NCBI GenBank assembly: GCA_029008595.1
Contig: JAQXJH010000042.1
Location: 1-35,502 of the forward strand
DNA length: 35,502 bases
Source: Bacillota bacterium
Lineage (GTDB): Bacteria; Bacillota; Clostridia; Oscillospirales; Acutalibacteraceae
Direction: 5' to 3'
The position numbers and the translations under genes are program-made. Positions 1 to 7,565 of this stretch are shown here, piece by piece. Position 1 is the first letter of the stretch, and every line of letters begins with the position of its first letter. The notes beneath the pieces are model-generated. The model did not search any database. It was given only the letters and a program-made list of their open reading frames with translations, and was not told where the DNA came from.

Positions 1-975
<975 letters not shown>

Positions 976-1219
976 TTGTATCAAAACGGCTTTCGCCGCT
1001 TCAATCATTCTTCAGAGCTTGATTGCTCTTTTTTCGATACACTGACTGTATCTTCGTACTAAATTTCCGGAAGTTTCTTGAACTTCTCAAATTCATTACG
1101 GGTTCTTTCTTGTCTTCTGTGTTGTTTAATTTTCAAGGTTCCAAGTCCGTCGCGAATCGCCTTCCGTCGCATTCTCATGCGCTTTTTTTCGCTTCGCTCC
1201 GGCCGCTCTCGAAGAGCGC
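976..1219 (-). other. 16S rRNA leader (pre-rRNA 5' region)
   Basis: This stretch lies between the rRNA promoter and the mature 16S end, and no protein gene is credible in it. On the minus strand it starts with a hairpin, CGCTCT-tcg-AGAGCG (around 1206-1220). It also carries CCTTGAAAATTAAACAAC (around 1121-1138), a sequence type often found in Firmicutes rRNA leaders. Short hairpins nearer the 16S gene, such as GAGC-aatcaa-GCTC, could contribute to the processing stem. The exact RNase III site cannot be read from the sequence. Confidence 0.7.
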
Positions 1220-1225
1220 TTGACT

Positions 1226-1255
1226 ATAATACCACGCCTCTCCCCCTCTTGTCAA
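1226..1255 (-). promoter_or_regulatory. rRNA operon promoter
   Basis: On the minus strand the -35 box TTGACA (1250-1255) and -10 box TATTAT (1226-1231) are separated by 18 bp. Directly upstream (about 1259-1300) are phased A and T tracts that resemble an UP element. Transcription would start near 1219 and read into the 16S leader. Confidence 0.85.
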
Positions 1256-1457
1256 CACTTTTTTTCAAGTTTTTTTGAAAAAAAGCATTTTTATTTTTCA
1301 TCCACCATATATGGGGCAGCACTCATTCTTATGACACAAGCATCCGTTTTTTCTCTGCGGCGGATAAGCAGCGCAAAAAGATGGAACAATGAACAGCGAA
1401 GGAATTTTTCTATTTATATTCGGTTCACGCAGCGCACAGAAAGGAATGGTTTTCACC

Positions 1458-2183
1458 ATGGCAAAAACGATATGGCAGATCGCTGTCATTATTCTGCTGA
1501 ATCTCGTCCTGATCGCCGCGGCACAGGCAGGCGGCGTCCCGTCCCGGCAAACTGCGGCACAAACGGAGCAGGCGGAACCGGGCGAAGCGGAAACGCAGCC
1601 GGTACTTTCCCAACTGGGTTCCCGCGGCGAGGAGGTGCGCAGAATCCAGCAAAAGCTGAAGGATCTTGGCTACGCGGTGGGCAGCGTCGACGGCATTTTC
1701 GGACTGCAGACGCAGAAGGCTGTGCTGGAATTCCAGCGCAAAAACGGACTGAATGCAGACGGAATCGTCGGTCAGCTGACCCTGGCAGCGCTCGGGCTTT
1801 CCACGGTATCCGCCGGGCAGAACCAAAGCTCCGTTGAGCTTTTGGCGCGTGTGATCTCCGCAGAAGCGCGCGGCGAATCCTATACCGGTCAGGTGGCGGT
1901 CGGCGCCGTGATTCTCAACCGCGTGGAGCATCCGTCGTTTCCGGATACCATCGCAGGCGTGGTATACCAGTCCGGCGCATTTACCTGCATGACCGACGGA
2001 CAGATCAATCAGCCTGTTGCGGAATCCAGCCGGCGTGCCGCTCAGGACGCACTCAACGGAGTGGATCCGACCGGCGGCGCGCTTTACTATTATAATCCCG
2101 CCAAAACCAGCAATCCGTGGATGCTTTCGCTGCCGGTCATCACGACCATCGGCAGCCATGTTTTCTGCTCGCCGCAATCCTGA
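1458..2183 (+). CDS. sleB: SleB-type spore cortex-lytic / cell wall hydrolase
   Basis: The 241-residue protein has an N-terminal hydrophobic signal or anchor (residues about 5-23). A peptidoglycan-binding type 1 domain follows (about 52-110, with LGSRGEEVRRIQQKLKDLGY and DGIFGLQTQKAV). The C-terminal half is a hydrolase_2 (SleB/CwlJ) domain with the motif ARVISAEARGE, whose Glu is the likely catalytic acid. SleB proteins are lytic transglycosylases that degrade spore cortex during germination, so this suggests a spore former. The ATG at 1458 was chosen because AGAAAGGA lies 12 nt upstream; the upstream ATG at 1446 would sit directly on that site. The gene ends 5 bp from the convergent membrane protein gene. 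The exact role (SleB, or a vegetative hydrolase of the same family) is inferred. Confidence 0.9.
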   Translation: MAKTIWQIAVIILLNLVLIAAAQAGGVPSRQTAAQTEQAEPGEAETQPVLSQLGSRGEEVRRIQQKLKDLGYAVGSVDGIFGLQTQKAVLEFQRKNGLNADGIVGQLTLAALGLSTVSAGQNQSSVELLARVISAEARGESYTGQVAVGAVILNRVEHPSFPDTIAGVVYQSGAFTCMTDGQINQPVAESSRRAAQDALNGVDPTGGALYYYNPAKTSNPWMLSLPVITTIGSHVFCSPQS

Positions 2184-2188
2184 AGCAT

Positions 2189-2749
2189 TCAGCCGAAAAA
2201 CGGCCGGAGCAGCTTTTGTGCCCGGAGCAGCTGCGTACAGAACCAGAAAGCGGAGACAATGGACGCCGCTGTGAGCACCAGCGAAGAGAGCAGCGACGGT
2301 TCCGCGCCGAAACAGGCGGAAAGCGTCCTGCCGAAAGCGGCGGAAATACAGCAGATGCAGGAGACAAAAATGCTCTGCCGCAAAGCCGCCGCAAGAGCAT
2401 GCTGCCCGGCCTGCACCGCCATGCGGAAGACACCCGCTCCGCAAATCCAGACAGCTGCAGCCGCCGCCAGCCCGGAAACCGCGCTGACCCACGGCAGAAG
2501 CCGCGCCGCAGCAGGCCAGAAGCAGAAAGCGGCTCTGCCCGCTCCCAACAGCAGCAGACCACAGCCCCACGGGGCCGCTTTTGAAAAACCGGCGGCGCAT
2601 TCCGCGTCAAACACTTTCAGTTCGCGCAGGCCAAGCAGCAGAATCGCCGCGCCGACCAGATCCGGCGTCCAGTCGAACCCGCCGAAGGTCACATCGGTCA
2701 GCAAAAGGAGAAACGCAAAAAACAAATATCGAAACGCCCCTGTTCTCAT
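2189..2749 (-). CDS. small polytopic membrane protein, unknown function
   Basis: This 186-residue protein is very hydrophobic, with about five candidate transmembrane segments: around 6-22, 30-40, 60-75, 82-105 and 150-165. A short TDVTFGGFDWTPDLVG loop follows the first segment, and a similar 'two-helix plus DxxPD' start occurs in uncharacterised Firmicutes membrane proteins. No catalytic motif was recognised. A GGGAGGGA ribosome binding site precedes the ATG. Codon use and GC content match the neighbours, and the opposite frames look like shadows. It converges on sleB with only 5 bp between stop codons, and no separate terminator was seen there. Function is not known. Confidence 0.75.
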   Translation of the reverse strand: MRTGAFRYLFFAFLLLLTDVTFGGFDWTPDLVGAAILLLGLRELKVFDAECAAGFSKAAPWGCGLLLLGAGRAAFCFWPAAARLLPWVSAVSGLAAAAAVWICGAGVFRMAVQAGQHALAAALRQSIFVSCICCISAAFGRTLSACFGAEPSLLSSLVLTAASIVSAFWFCTQLLRAQKLLRPFFG

Positions 2750-2775
2750 CGGATCTCTTCCCTCCCGCCCATCGT

Positions 2776-2815
2776 CCGTTTTTTCAACATTTTAACACCA
2801 TCCTGTTGAAAACGG
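2776..2815. promoter_or_regulatory. inverted repeat upstream of the membrane protein gene
   Basis: CCGTTTTTTCAACA (2776-2789) and TGTTGAAAACGG (2804-2815) form an inverted repeat with two unpaired T in the left arm and a 14-bp spacer. On the minus strand the spacer contains TTAAAAT, a possible -10 box, 26-50 bp before the membrane protein start. It could be an operator or a leader hairpin; no regulator is identified. Confidence 0.45.
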
Positions 2816-2887
2816 GACAGTTGCTGTTTCCTTTCCCAGTATACACACTGCGGCAGCATCCGGCAAGCTTTTTCCACCGGCCGTTCA

Positions 2888-2916
2888 TTGACGCACCGCC
2901 GCAAAGCCGTTATACT
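2888..2916 (+). promoter_or_regulatory. pyrC promoter
   Basis: TTGACG (2888-2893) and TATACT (2911-2916) are spaced by 17 bp, giving transcription from about 2923 and a leader of about 70 nt before pyrC. No PyrR-type attenuator was recognised in the leader. Confidence 0.8.
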
Positions 2917-2994
2917 ATAAGCCGAATCTGCCGCGCGGCACGGCTGCACCGCAAAACCGAAGCGCCGGCGAACGATCTCGGGAGGGAATGGCTC

Positions 2995-4272
2995 TTGAAA
3001 CAGAAAATACTGATCCGCGGCGCTCATGTCATCGATCCGCCGCAAAATCTTGATGCCGCTGCAGACATTCTGATCTGCGGCGATAAAATTGAAGCCGTCG
3101 GTTCTTTTGCCGCACCGCCGGACTGCACGGTGATCCATGCAGACGGATTGGTCTGCGCGCCCGGCCTGGTGGATATGCACGTTCACCTGCGTGACCCCGG
3201 GCAAACACAGAAGGAAGACGTGCTGACCGGATGCCGCGCCGCCGCCGCGGGCGGGGTAACGTCGCTGCTGGCCATGCCGAACACAAGCCCCGCGCTGGAT
3301 TCTCCCGAAATCATCCGGGAGCTGCTGGCGCGCGCAGAACAGGCCGACGCCCGGGTGTATGCGGCCGCTGCCATTACCAAAGGGCTGGGCGGACACGAAG
3401 CAACGGATCTGCAGGCCGTGCGGGACGCCGGCGCCATCGCGCTTTCCGACGACGGACGCCCGGTCGTTGATACGCGGATCCTTGCGCAGGCGATGTGCCG
3501 TGCGCCGCAGTTCGGGATGACGGTCACCGCTCATTGCGAGGATCTGTTTCTTGCAGCGGGCGGAAAAATGCACGAGGGCAGCGTCTCCCGCGCGCTCGGC
3601 GTGCCGGGGATCCCGGCCGCTGCCGAAGACGCCGGCACCGCGCGGGAAATCGCCGTCGCCGAAGCCTTCGGCGTTCCGGTACACATCTGCCACGTCAGCA
3701 CCGCCGTCTCGATCGCAATGATCCGCGACGCAAAAAAGCGGGGCGCCGCCGTTACCGCCGAGACCTGTCCGCATTATTTTTCCTTTACCGACGAAGCTCT
3801 GCTCAGCCGCGACGCCGATTTCCGCATGAATCCGCCGCTGCGCACCGCAGCAGACTGCAGCGCCGTGATCGAAGCGCTGTTTGACGGCACGCTGGACGCC
3901 ATCGCCACCGACCATGCACCGCACACCCCGCAGGAAAAATCCGATTTTCTTTCCGCCCCGAACGGTTCCATCGGCATGGAAACCTCACTGGCGGCATCCC
4001 TGACCGTTCTTCACCACCGTCACGGAATGCCGCTGCGGAAGATCATTTCGCTGATGTCCTGCCGGCCGGCGCAGCTGTTGGGGATCCCCGCCGGAACGCT
4101 GGCGCCCGGTTCCAACGCCGATCTGATCCTGTTCGACCCGAACCGCCGCTGGACGGTCGACCCCGCCGCGCTGCACGGCAAGTCCCGCAATACGCCGTGG
4201 AAGGGCGTTTCCCTCACCGGCCGGGTCATGCTCACGGTCTGCCGCGGGAAAATCGTGTTTTCGCTTCTGTAA
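2995..4272 (+). CDS. pyrC: dihydroorotase (class I)
   Basis: Dihydroorotase interconverts N-carbamoyl-L-aspartate and dihydroorotate in de novo pyrimidine synthesis. The 425-residue length fits class I bacterial enzymes. Visible motifs are the metal-binding DMHVHLRDPG near residue 60, TAHCED, HICHVST and ATDHAPH, which together supply the zinc ligands and the catalytic Asp of the amidohydrolase fold. NGSIGMETSL follows in the usual place. The start is taken as TTG at 2995 because GGAGGG lies 8 nt before it and the protein then opens with MKQKILIRG, as in homologues; the longer upstream frame overlaps the promoter. The gene has its own promoter. The only other pyrimidine gene in the window is carB, 24 kb away, so the pathway genes are scattered here. 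Confidence 0.95.
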   Translation: MKQKILIRGAHVIDPPQNLDAAADILICGDKIEAVGSFAAPPDCTVIHADGLVCAPGLVDMHVHLRDPGQTQKEDVLTGCRAAAAGGVTSLLAMPNTSPALDSPEIIRELLARAEQADARVYAAAAITKGLGGHEATDLQAVRDAGAIALSDDGRPVVDTRILAQAMCRAPQFGMTVTAHCEDLFLAAGGKMHEGSVSRALGVPGIPAAAEDAGTAREIAVAEAFGVPVHICHVSTAVSIAMIRDAKKRGAAVTAETCPHYFSFTDEALLSRDADFRMNPPLRTAADCSAVIEALFDGTLDAIATDHAPHTPQEKSDFLSAPNGSIGMETSLAASLTVLHHRHGMPLRKIISLMSCRPAQLLGIPAGTLAPGSNADLILFDPNRRWTVDPAALHGKSRNTPWKGVSLTGRVMLTVCRGKIVFSLL

Positions 4273-4310
4273 CACAACAGGATCCGTCAAAAAAATATTC
4301 GCCACAATAT

Positions 4311-4339
4311 TTGACAATCCGACGGAATTGTGTTAAAAT
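4311..4339 (+). promoter_or_regulatory. promoter of the riboswitch-SPFH unit
   Basis: A full-consensus TTGACA (4311-4316) and TAAAAT (4334-4339) are separated by 17 bp. The predicted start near 4346-4348 coincides with the first paired base of the manganese riboswitch, which supports both calls. Confidence 0.88.
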
Positions 4340-4350
4340 AATAACACAAT
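4327..4350. promoter_or_regulatory. palindromic candidate operator over the -10 box
   Basis: ATTGTGTTA (4327-4335) and TAACACAAT (4342-4350) form a perfect 9-bp inverted repeat with a 6-bp spacer, and it covers the -10 box and transcription start. A further TAACACAA copy lies at 4270-4277, at the end of pyrC. The geometry suits a repressor site; which protein binds is unknown. Confidence 0.5.
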
Positions 4351-4491
4351 AAAAGGGAGTAGCTGCACCTTATACGTGGCTCGACGGCGTCAGGACAACC
4401 GGTGCTCCGGTTCGCCTCGGGATAAGTAGGAGATTCCTGCAGACAGTTGTTTCCCCCTGCCGGGGTTCCTATCATATGCAAGACTTTTATT
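4348..4491 (+). promoter_or_regulatory. yybP-ykoY family manganese riboswitch aptamer
   Basis: The two conserved loops of the yybP-ykoY family are present: GGGAGTAGC just after the 5' strand of P1 and GCAAGAC just before its 3' strand. P1 is AATAAAAG (4348-4355) paired perfectly with CTTTTATT (4484-4491). The intervening 128 nt contain further helices, for example around CCGGTGCTCCGG. In this family Mn2+ binds between the two conserved loops and usually turns on exporters or other metal-stress genes. Here the downstream gene is an SPFH membrane protein. Loop sequence and P1 were read directly; ligand specificity is from family knowledge. Confidence 0.88.
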
Positions 4492-4525
4492 GTACGGAAG
4501 GATTCGTACAGTAGAAGTCTTTTTT
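4480..4525 (+). terminator. riboswitch expression platform (switchable terminator)
   Basis: AAGACTTTTATTGTAC (4480-4495) pairs over 16 bp, with two G-U pairs, with GTACAGTAGAAGTCTT (4506-4521), and a run of six T follows (4520-4525). The 5' arm of this terminator includes the 3' strand of aptamer P1, so the two structures exclude each other. Metal-bound aptamer should block the terminator, making this a transcriptional ON switch. Confidence 0.88.
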
Positions 4526-4580
4526 CTGCCGTACGAACGGTTCTTTCGGGAAAGGGGGAAGAAAACGACATCTGAACAGA

Positions 4581-4614
4581 CTGCGCATTCCCGACGCGGC
4601 ACCAAAATGCGCAG
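4581..4614 (+). other. leader hairpin between the riboswitch and the SPFH gene
   Basis: CTGCGCATT (4581-4589) pairs perfectly with AATGCGCAG (4606-4614) around a 16-nt loop. No T-run follows, so this is a leader stem rather than a terminator. It might stabilise the processed mRNA; its role is not known. Confidence 0.45.
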
Positions 4615-4655
4615 GCCGCCGGACTGCCGCCATTTATGACAAAGGAGACATTGCT

Positions 4656-5612
4656 ATGCTGTTTTTTGTTTTGGGATTGATCGTATTTCTCGGCGCCATT
4701 CTGATTTTCGGGTTCAAAAAGGAACGCGTCGTCAGCGGAGAACGCGCCCGGACGGTTCTGCGCTGGAAATTCCGCCCGGCGCAGCTGGTCTCGCTGGCAG
4801 GGCTGCTCATCATCGGGATGGGATGCATCACCTCGGTCCCGACCGGCCACACCGGCGTTGTTACGACCTTCGGAAACGTTGAGGATTATACTTACGAAGC
4901 CGGCATCCACTTCAAATCCCCGTTTCAGAACGTGACCAACATGGATAACCGCACGCAGAAGCAGGTGATGGACCTGACCGCGTTTTCCAGCGATATTCAG
5001 GAGGTTTCGGTCAGCTTTTCCCTTAACTATCAGATCTCGAAGGAAAACGCGCAGACGATCTACCGCACCATCGGCGTTTCCTATTATGATACCGTGATCG
5101 CTCCGCGGATCCAGGAGGCCGTTAAAACGGTGTTCGCGCAATACACCGCCGAAAATCTGATCACCAAGCGGAGCAGCCTTTCCGCCGAGATCACCGACAT
5201 TCTGACCGCAAATCTGACCGACTACAACATCATCGTTCTGGCCGCCGCAGTGGAAAACATCGACTTTTCGGACGCGTTCACGGACGCCGTTGAAGCAAAG
5301 CAGGTTGCCGAACAGGCCAAGCTGAAGGCGCAGATTGAACAGCAGCAGGCCAATCTGGAAGCGCAGGCCGCAGCCGAACGCAGCATCATCGCCGCAAACG
5401 CCGCGGCTGAGGTTTCCAAGATCGAGGCCGAAGCCGCCAGATACGCCGGCGAAAAAGAGGCCGAAAAGAACCGCAAGCTTTCCGAAACGCTGACGCCGGA
5501 GCTGATCGAGTATTATTACACGCAGGTATGGAACGGCGAACTGCCCGAATTTGTGAGCGGAGCCGACAGCAGCACCCTGCCGATCCTCAATTTTGACGAC
5601 AGCAACGGCTGA
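4656..5612 (+). CDS. SPFH / band 7 (prohibitin-like) membrane protein
   Basis: The protein has 318 residues. A hydrophobic segment at 1-19 and a second at about 44-60 flank a short basic loop, and an SPFH domain follows from about residue 62 (VPTGHTGVVTTFGNVEDYTY) to about 215. A long Ala/Glu/Lys/Gln coiled coil at about 205-275 (KQVAEQAKLKAQIEQQQANL) ends before an acidic tail. SPFH proteins assemble as membrane-bound oligomers that organise membrane microdomains, proteases or envelope-stress functions; no enzymatic residue is expected. The start ATG has AAAGGAGA nine bases upstream. It is the only gene behind the manganese riboswitch, with no transporter next to it. Whether its role concerns manganese is inference from that context. 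Confidence 0.9.
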   Translation: MLFFVLGLIVFLGAILIFGFKKERVVSGERARTVLRWKFRPAQLVSLAGLLIIGMGCITSVPTGHTGVVTTFGNVEDYTYEAGIHFKSPFQNVTNMDNRTQKQVMDLTAFSSDIQEVSVSFSLNYQISKENAQTIYRTIGVSYYDTVIAPRIQEAVKTVFAQYTAENLITKRSSLSAEITDILTANLTDYNIIVLAAAVENIDFSDAFTDAVEAKQVAEQAKLKAQIEQQQANLEAQAAAERSIIAANAAAEVSKIEAEAARYAGEKEAEKNRKLSETLTPELIEYYYTQVWNGELPEFVSGADSSTLPILNFDDSNG

Positions 5613-5619
5613 GCGGATT

Positions 5620-5645
5620 GACCGGATCCCCGGAGGTATCCGGTC
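5620..5645 (+). terminator. weak terminator-like hairpin after the SPFH gene
   Basis: GACCGGAT (5620-5627) pairs with ATCCGGTC (5638-5645). Only a short T stretch follows (GATTTG), so termination would be partial at best. Confidence 0.45.
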
Positions 5646-5690
5646 GATTTGCGCGCAAAGCCCGGTTCTCCGGCAGATCCTGAATTTTGC

Positions 5691-5720
5691 TTGACAATCC
5701 CGCAGGACATATGCTATACT
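5691..5720 (+). promoter_or_regulatory. tRNA-Thr promoter
   Basis: TTGACA (5691-5696) and TATACT (5715-5720) with an 18-bp spacer place the start near 5727, just before the tRNA. Confidence 0.85.
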
Positions 5721-5739
5721 GATGGGCGAAACAGCAGAC

Positions 5740-5815
5740 GCTGGTTTAGCTCAGTTGGTAGAGCAGCTGATTTGTAATCAGCAGGTCGGGGGTTCAAGTC
5801 CGTCAACCAGCTCCA
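5740..5815 (+). tRNA. tRNA-Thr (anticodon TGT)
   Basis: The acceptor arm GCTGGTT (5740-5746) pairs with AACCAGC (5805-5811). The D arm is GCTC-AGTTGGTA-GAGC, and the anticodon arm is GCTGA-TTTGTAA-TCAGC with anticodon TGT, decoding ACA. The T loop is TTCAAGT, and CCA is encoded at 5813-5815. The T stem GGGGG/CCGTC contains an apparent G-G opposition and a G-U pair, which is unusual for a functional tRNA. It is a single-gene unit with its own promoter and terminator. Confidence 0.96.
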
Positions 5816-5820
5816 GAAGA

Positions 5821-5864
5821 AAAATCCCGAAAATCGCAGCACAATGCGGTTTTCGGGATTTTTT
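5821..5864 (+). terminator. intrinsic terminator of tRNA-Thr
   Basis: AAATCCCGAAAA pairs with TTTTCGGGATTT around a small inner GC stem, followed by a T-run ending at 5864. It lies six bases after the encoded CCA. Confidence 0.92.
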
Positions 5865-5975
5865 CCACTTTTCTGCAATGTTGTTTTAAGTACGGCAGAA
5901 AATCTGAATTTTACTGATAAATGAAAAGCGCGTGACCGGGATATATTCTGATCACATTCTCTGTTATTATGACCA

Positions 5976-6004
5976 TTGACATATTCCAAAAAATTGCTTA
6001 TACT
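5976..6004 (+). promoter_or_regulatory. promoter of the intergenic small RNA
   Basis: TTGACA (5976-5981) and TATACT (5999-6004) are separated by 17 bp. The predicted start, about 6011, coincides with the first base of the outer helix of the downstream RNA. No start codon with a ribosome binding site follows before the terminator. Confidence 0.85.
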
Positions 6005-6010
6005 AATAGT

Positions 6011-6165
6011 GGAACCGGGATGCGTAGCGGATTTATCCGTGACCGCAGGGTCGATAAGACCAGCCGGTTCCGTTTTTGTATTGATCGGATACAACGTATC
6101 GGTACGAATATCAAAAAGCCAGGGACTGCACGAAACCTTTCTGTTATGCAGTCTCTGGCTTTTTT
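6011..6165 (+). ncRNA. structured small RNA of unknown family
   Basis: A near-consensus promoter and a strong terminator bracket about 155 nt with no credible open reading frame. The 5' part folds as a three-way junction. GGAACCGG (6011-6018) pairs with CCGGTTCC (6064-6071) and encloses two short hairpins, CGGA-ttta-TCCG and GGTC-gataa-GACC. A GTTTTTG stretch follows, then a linker with small hairpins (GATAC-aac-GTATC or CGTA-tcgg-TACG) and the terminal hairpin. It does not read as 6S RNA, SRP RNA, RNase P, tmRNA, a T-box or a common riboswitch aptamer I know. It could be a free regulatory RNA, or a divergent riboswitch that has lost its gene; the next gene is on the opposite strand. Structure was read from the sequence, while function is unknown. 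Confidence 0.65.
6113..6165. terminator. strong bidirectional terminator
   Basis: AAAAAGCCAGGGACTGCA (6113-6130) pairs over its whole length (one G-U) with TGCAGTCTCTGGCTTTTT, followed by T on the plus strand. Read on the minus strand it also ends in a T-run and lies 58 bp after the AraC gene stop, so it probably serves both units. Confidence 0.93.
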
Positions 6166-6223
6166 GACGATTCACTTGACATCCAAAGGAAAAGCCGCCC
6201 AGAGCCGGAGAAACCCTGCGCGG

Positions 6224-7078
6224 TCAGCCGCGCGCTTCCTGCTGCGGCCGCCTGCGGTATTCCCGCGGCGAAACGCCGCAGCTTTCCCGGAAAACACGGC
6301 TGAAATACAGCGGATCCCGGTAACCGAGCTGCTCTGCGATCTCATTGAAGGGCAGGCTCGTCTGCACGATCAGCTCGCGCGCACGGTGCATGCGCAGCAT
6401 CGTCACATAAGCGCGGGGCGAAACGCCCGTCACGCTGCGGAAGACCGCCCGGTACTGGCTGGCGCTCAGATGCTCCATCTGAGCCAGACGGTCGATCGGG
6501 ATCTCTTCGCAGTAATTCCGGTGAATATAATCCAGCGAGACCGTCAGACGGTCAACATGCGCCGTGCCCCGCCGTTCGCTGCGCGCATAAAGGCGGCCGG
6601 TCAGAACGCAGAGCTGCGCTGCCAGCGCGCCCGCGCATAGGTCAAAACAATCCTCCCGGCAGATAAATTCCGAAAAAAGGCGCTGAAAGCAGCGAACCAG
6701 CTCCTCCTGCAGGCCGATCGTCATCGGCCGGTGGTCCTCCAGCCCGCACCGGCGCAGCAGATCCTGTGCTTTGCTCCCGGTGATATGTACCCAATAATAC
6801 AGGATCGGCTCGCCCGTCGTGCTCCGGTAGCGGTAAGGCCGGCCGCTGTAAAACACGATTGCCTGACCGGCGTGCAGGGTCTGGCTCTCGCCGTCAATCC
6901 AGACGGTCAGCTCCCCGGAATAAAGATACAGCAGGTAATTATCCTGCCGCTTGTCCTGTGTTTCAAACGGAACCTCCATCACGCATTGTCCGGTACAGTT
7001 GACCACCAGCGGAAGTTCCACGCTGGCGCAGTTGTTGACGGTTCCGTCAAGCACGCGGTAATATCCCTGTGAATTCAT
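6224..7078 (-). CDS. AraC family transcriptional regulator
   Basis: The 284-residue protein has an N-terminal cupin-like sensing domain (about 1-150, with HAGQAIVFYSGRPYRYRS) and a C-terminal double helix-turn-helix (about 182-280). In the latter, IPIDRLAQMEHLSASQY and LPFNEIAEQLGYRDPLYFSR followed by FRESCGVSPREYRRR are typical AraC signatures. Such proteins usually sense sugars or other small ligands. The ATG at 7078 was chosen over 7084 because GGAG lies nine bases upstream of it but only three from 7084. It sits 34 bp after the rrf2-type gene, last in the thioredoxin operon, and is followed by a bidirectional terminator. Its target is not evident; association with the redox genes is by position only. 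Confidence 0.92.
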   Translation of the reverse strand: MNSQGYYRVLDGTVNNCASVELPLVVNCTGQCVMEVPFETQDKRQDNYLLYLYSGELTVWIDGESQTLHAGQAIVFYSGRPYRYRSTTGEPILYYWVHITGSKAQDLLRRCGLEDHRPMTIGLQEELVRCFQRLFSEFICREDCFDLCAGALAAQLCVLTGRLYARSERRGTAHVDRLTVSLDYIHRNYCEEIPIDRLAQMEHLSASQYRAVFRSVTGVSPRAYVTMLRMHRARELIVQTSLPFNEIAEQLGYRDPLYFSRVFRESCGVSPREYRRRPQQEARG

Positions 7079-7112
7079 CTGCATCCGCTCCGTTATCGTT
7101 TCTTTTTCCGGC

Positions 7113-7565
7113 TCAGACCGCCTCTGCGCCGCAGGGCAGGCTCCGCCCGGCATTTTTTTCGCGGATCTGTTCCGCCAGATCTGCCAGCGTCATGCTGCCG
7201 AGCAGCGCATAGCAGGTATCGTTGATCCTCGAATACAGCCCTTCCATCAGCTCCGCCATACCGGACGCCGCCATGCAGTCCCGGTCGTAATCCCCGCTTC
7301 GCCGCGGAACGGACACCGGAACACTGCCGACTGCGCGGCAGATCTGTTCAAGCGTCACTTCCTCCGGGGAGCGCACAAAAAAGCACCCTCCCTCGGCGCC
7401 CTCCCGGGTTTCCACCAGACCGGCCTTTTTCAGCTTTGCAACGATCATCCGCATACGCGCGGGGTTTGTGCAGGCGCTTTTTGCAAGCGCATCGCTTTTC
7501 TGGCATCCCGATTTAAAATACAGCAGCAGCATGGCGTGAACCGCTGCGGCAAATTCGTTCGTCAT
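7113..7565 (-). CDS. Rrf2 family transcriptional regulator
   Basis: The 150-residue protein has a winged helix-turn-helix. The pattern from TNEFAAAVHAMLLLYFKSG through SACTNPARMRMIVAKLKKAGLV is the Rrf2 DNA-recognition region, followed by the wing GAEGGCFFVRSPEEVTLEQI. Cysteines at about 21, 32, 55, 96 and 118 could make it thiol- or Fe-S-responsive, but the IscR three-cysteine cluster spacing is not clearly present. It overlaps the rhodanese stop codon by four bases (ATGA), showing translational coupling. The perfect palindrome over the operon promoter (8426-8456) is a good candidate for its own binding site. Closest described relatives are probably the YwnA/SaiR/CymR-like members; sensing is inferred. 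Confidence 0.92.
   Translation of the reverse strand: MTNEFAAAVHAMLLLYFKSGCQKSDALAKSACTNPARMRMIVAKLKKAGLVETREGAEGGCFFVRSPEEVTLEQICRAVGSVPVSVPRRSGDYDRDCMAASGMAELMEGLYSRINDTCYALLGSMTLADLAEQIREKNAGRSLPCGAEAV

Noticed and set aside
1220..1837. 205-codon plus-strand frame before and inside sleB
   Set aside because: It overlaps the rRNA promoter and sleB in another frame, has low-complexity Arg-rich composition and no family signature.
4476..4514. 12-codon frame (MQDFYCTEGFVQ) across the riboswitch switch region
   Set aside because: No ribosome binding site; the sequence is fully explained by the aptamer and terminator pairing.
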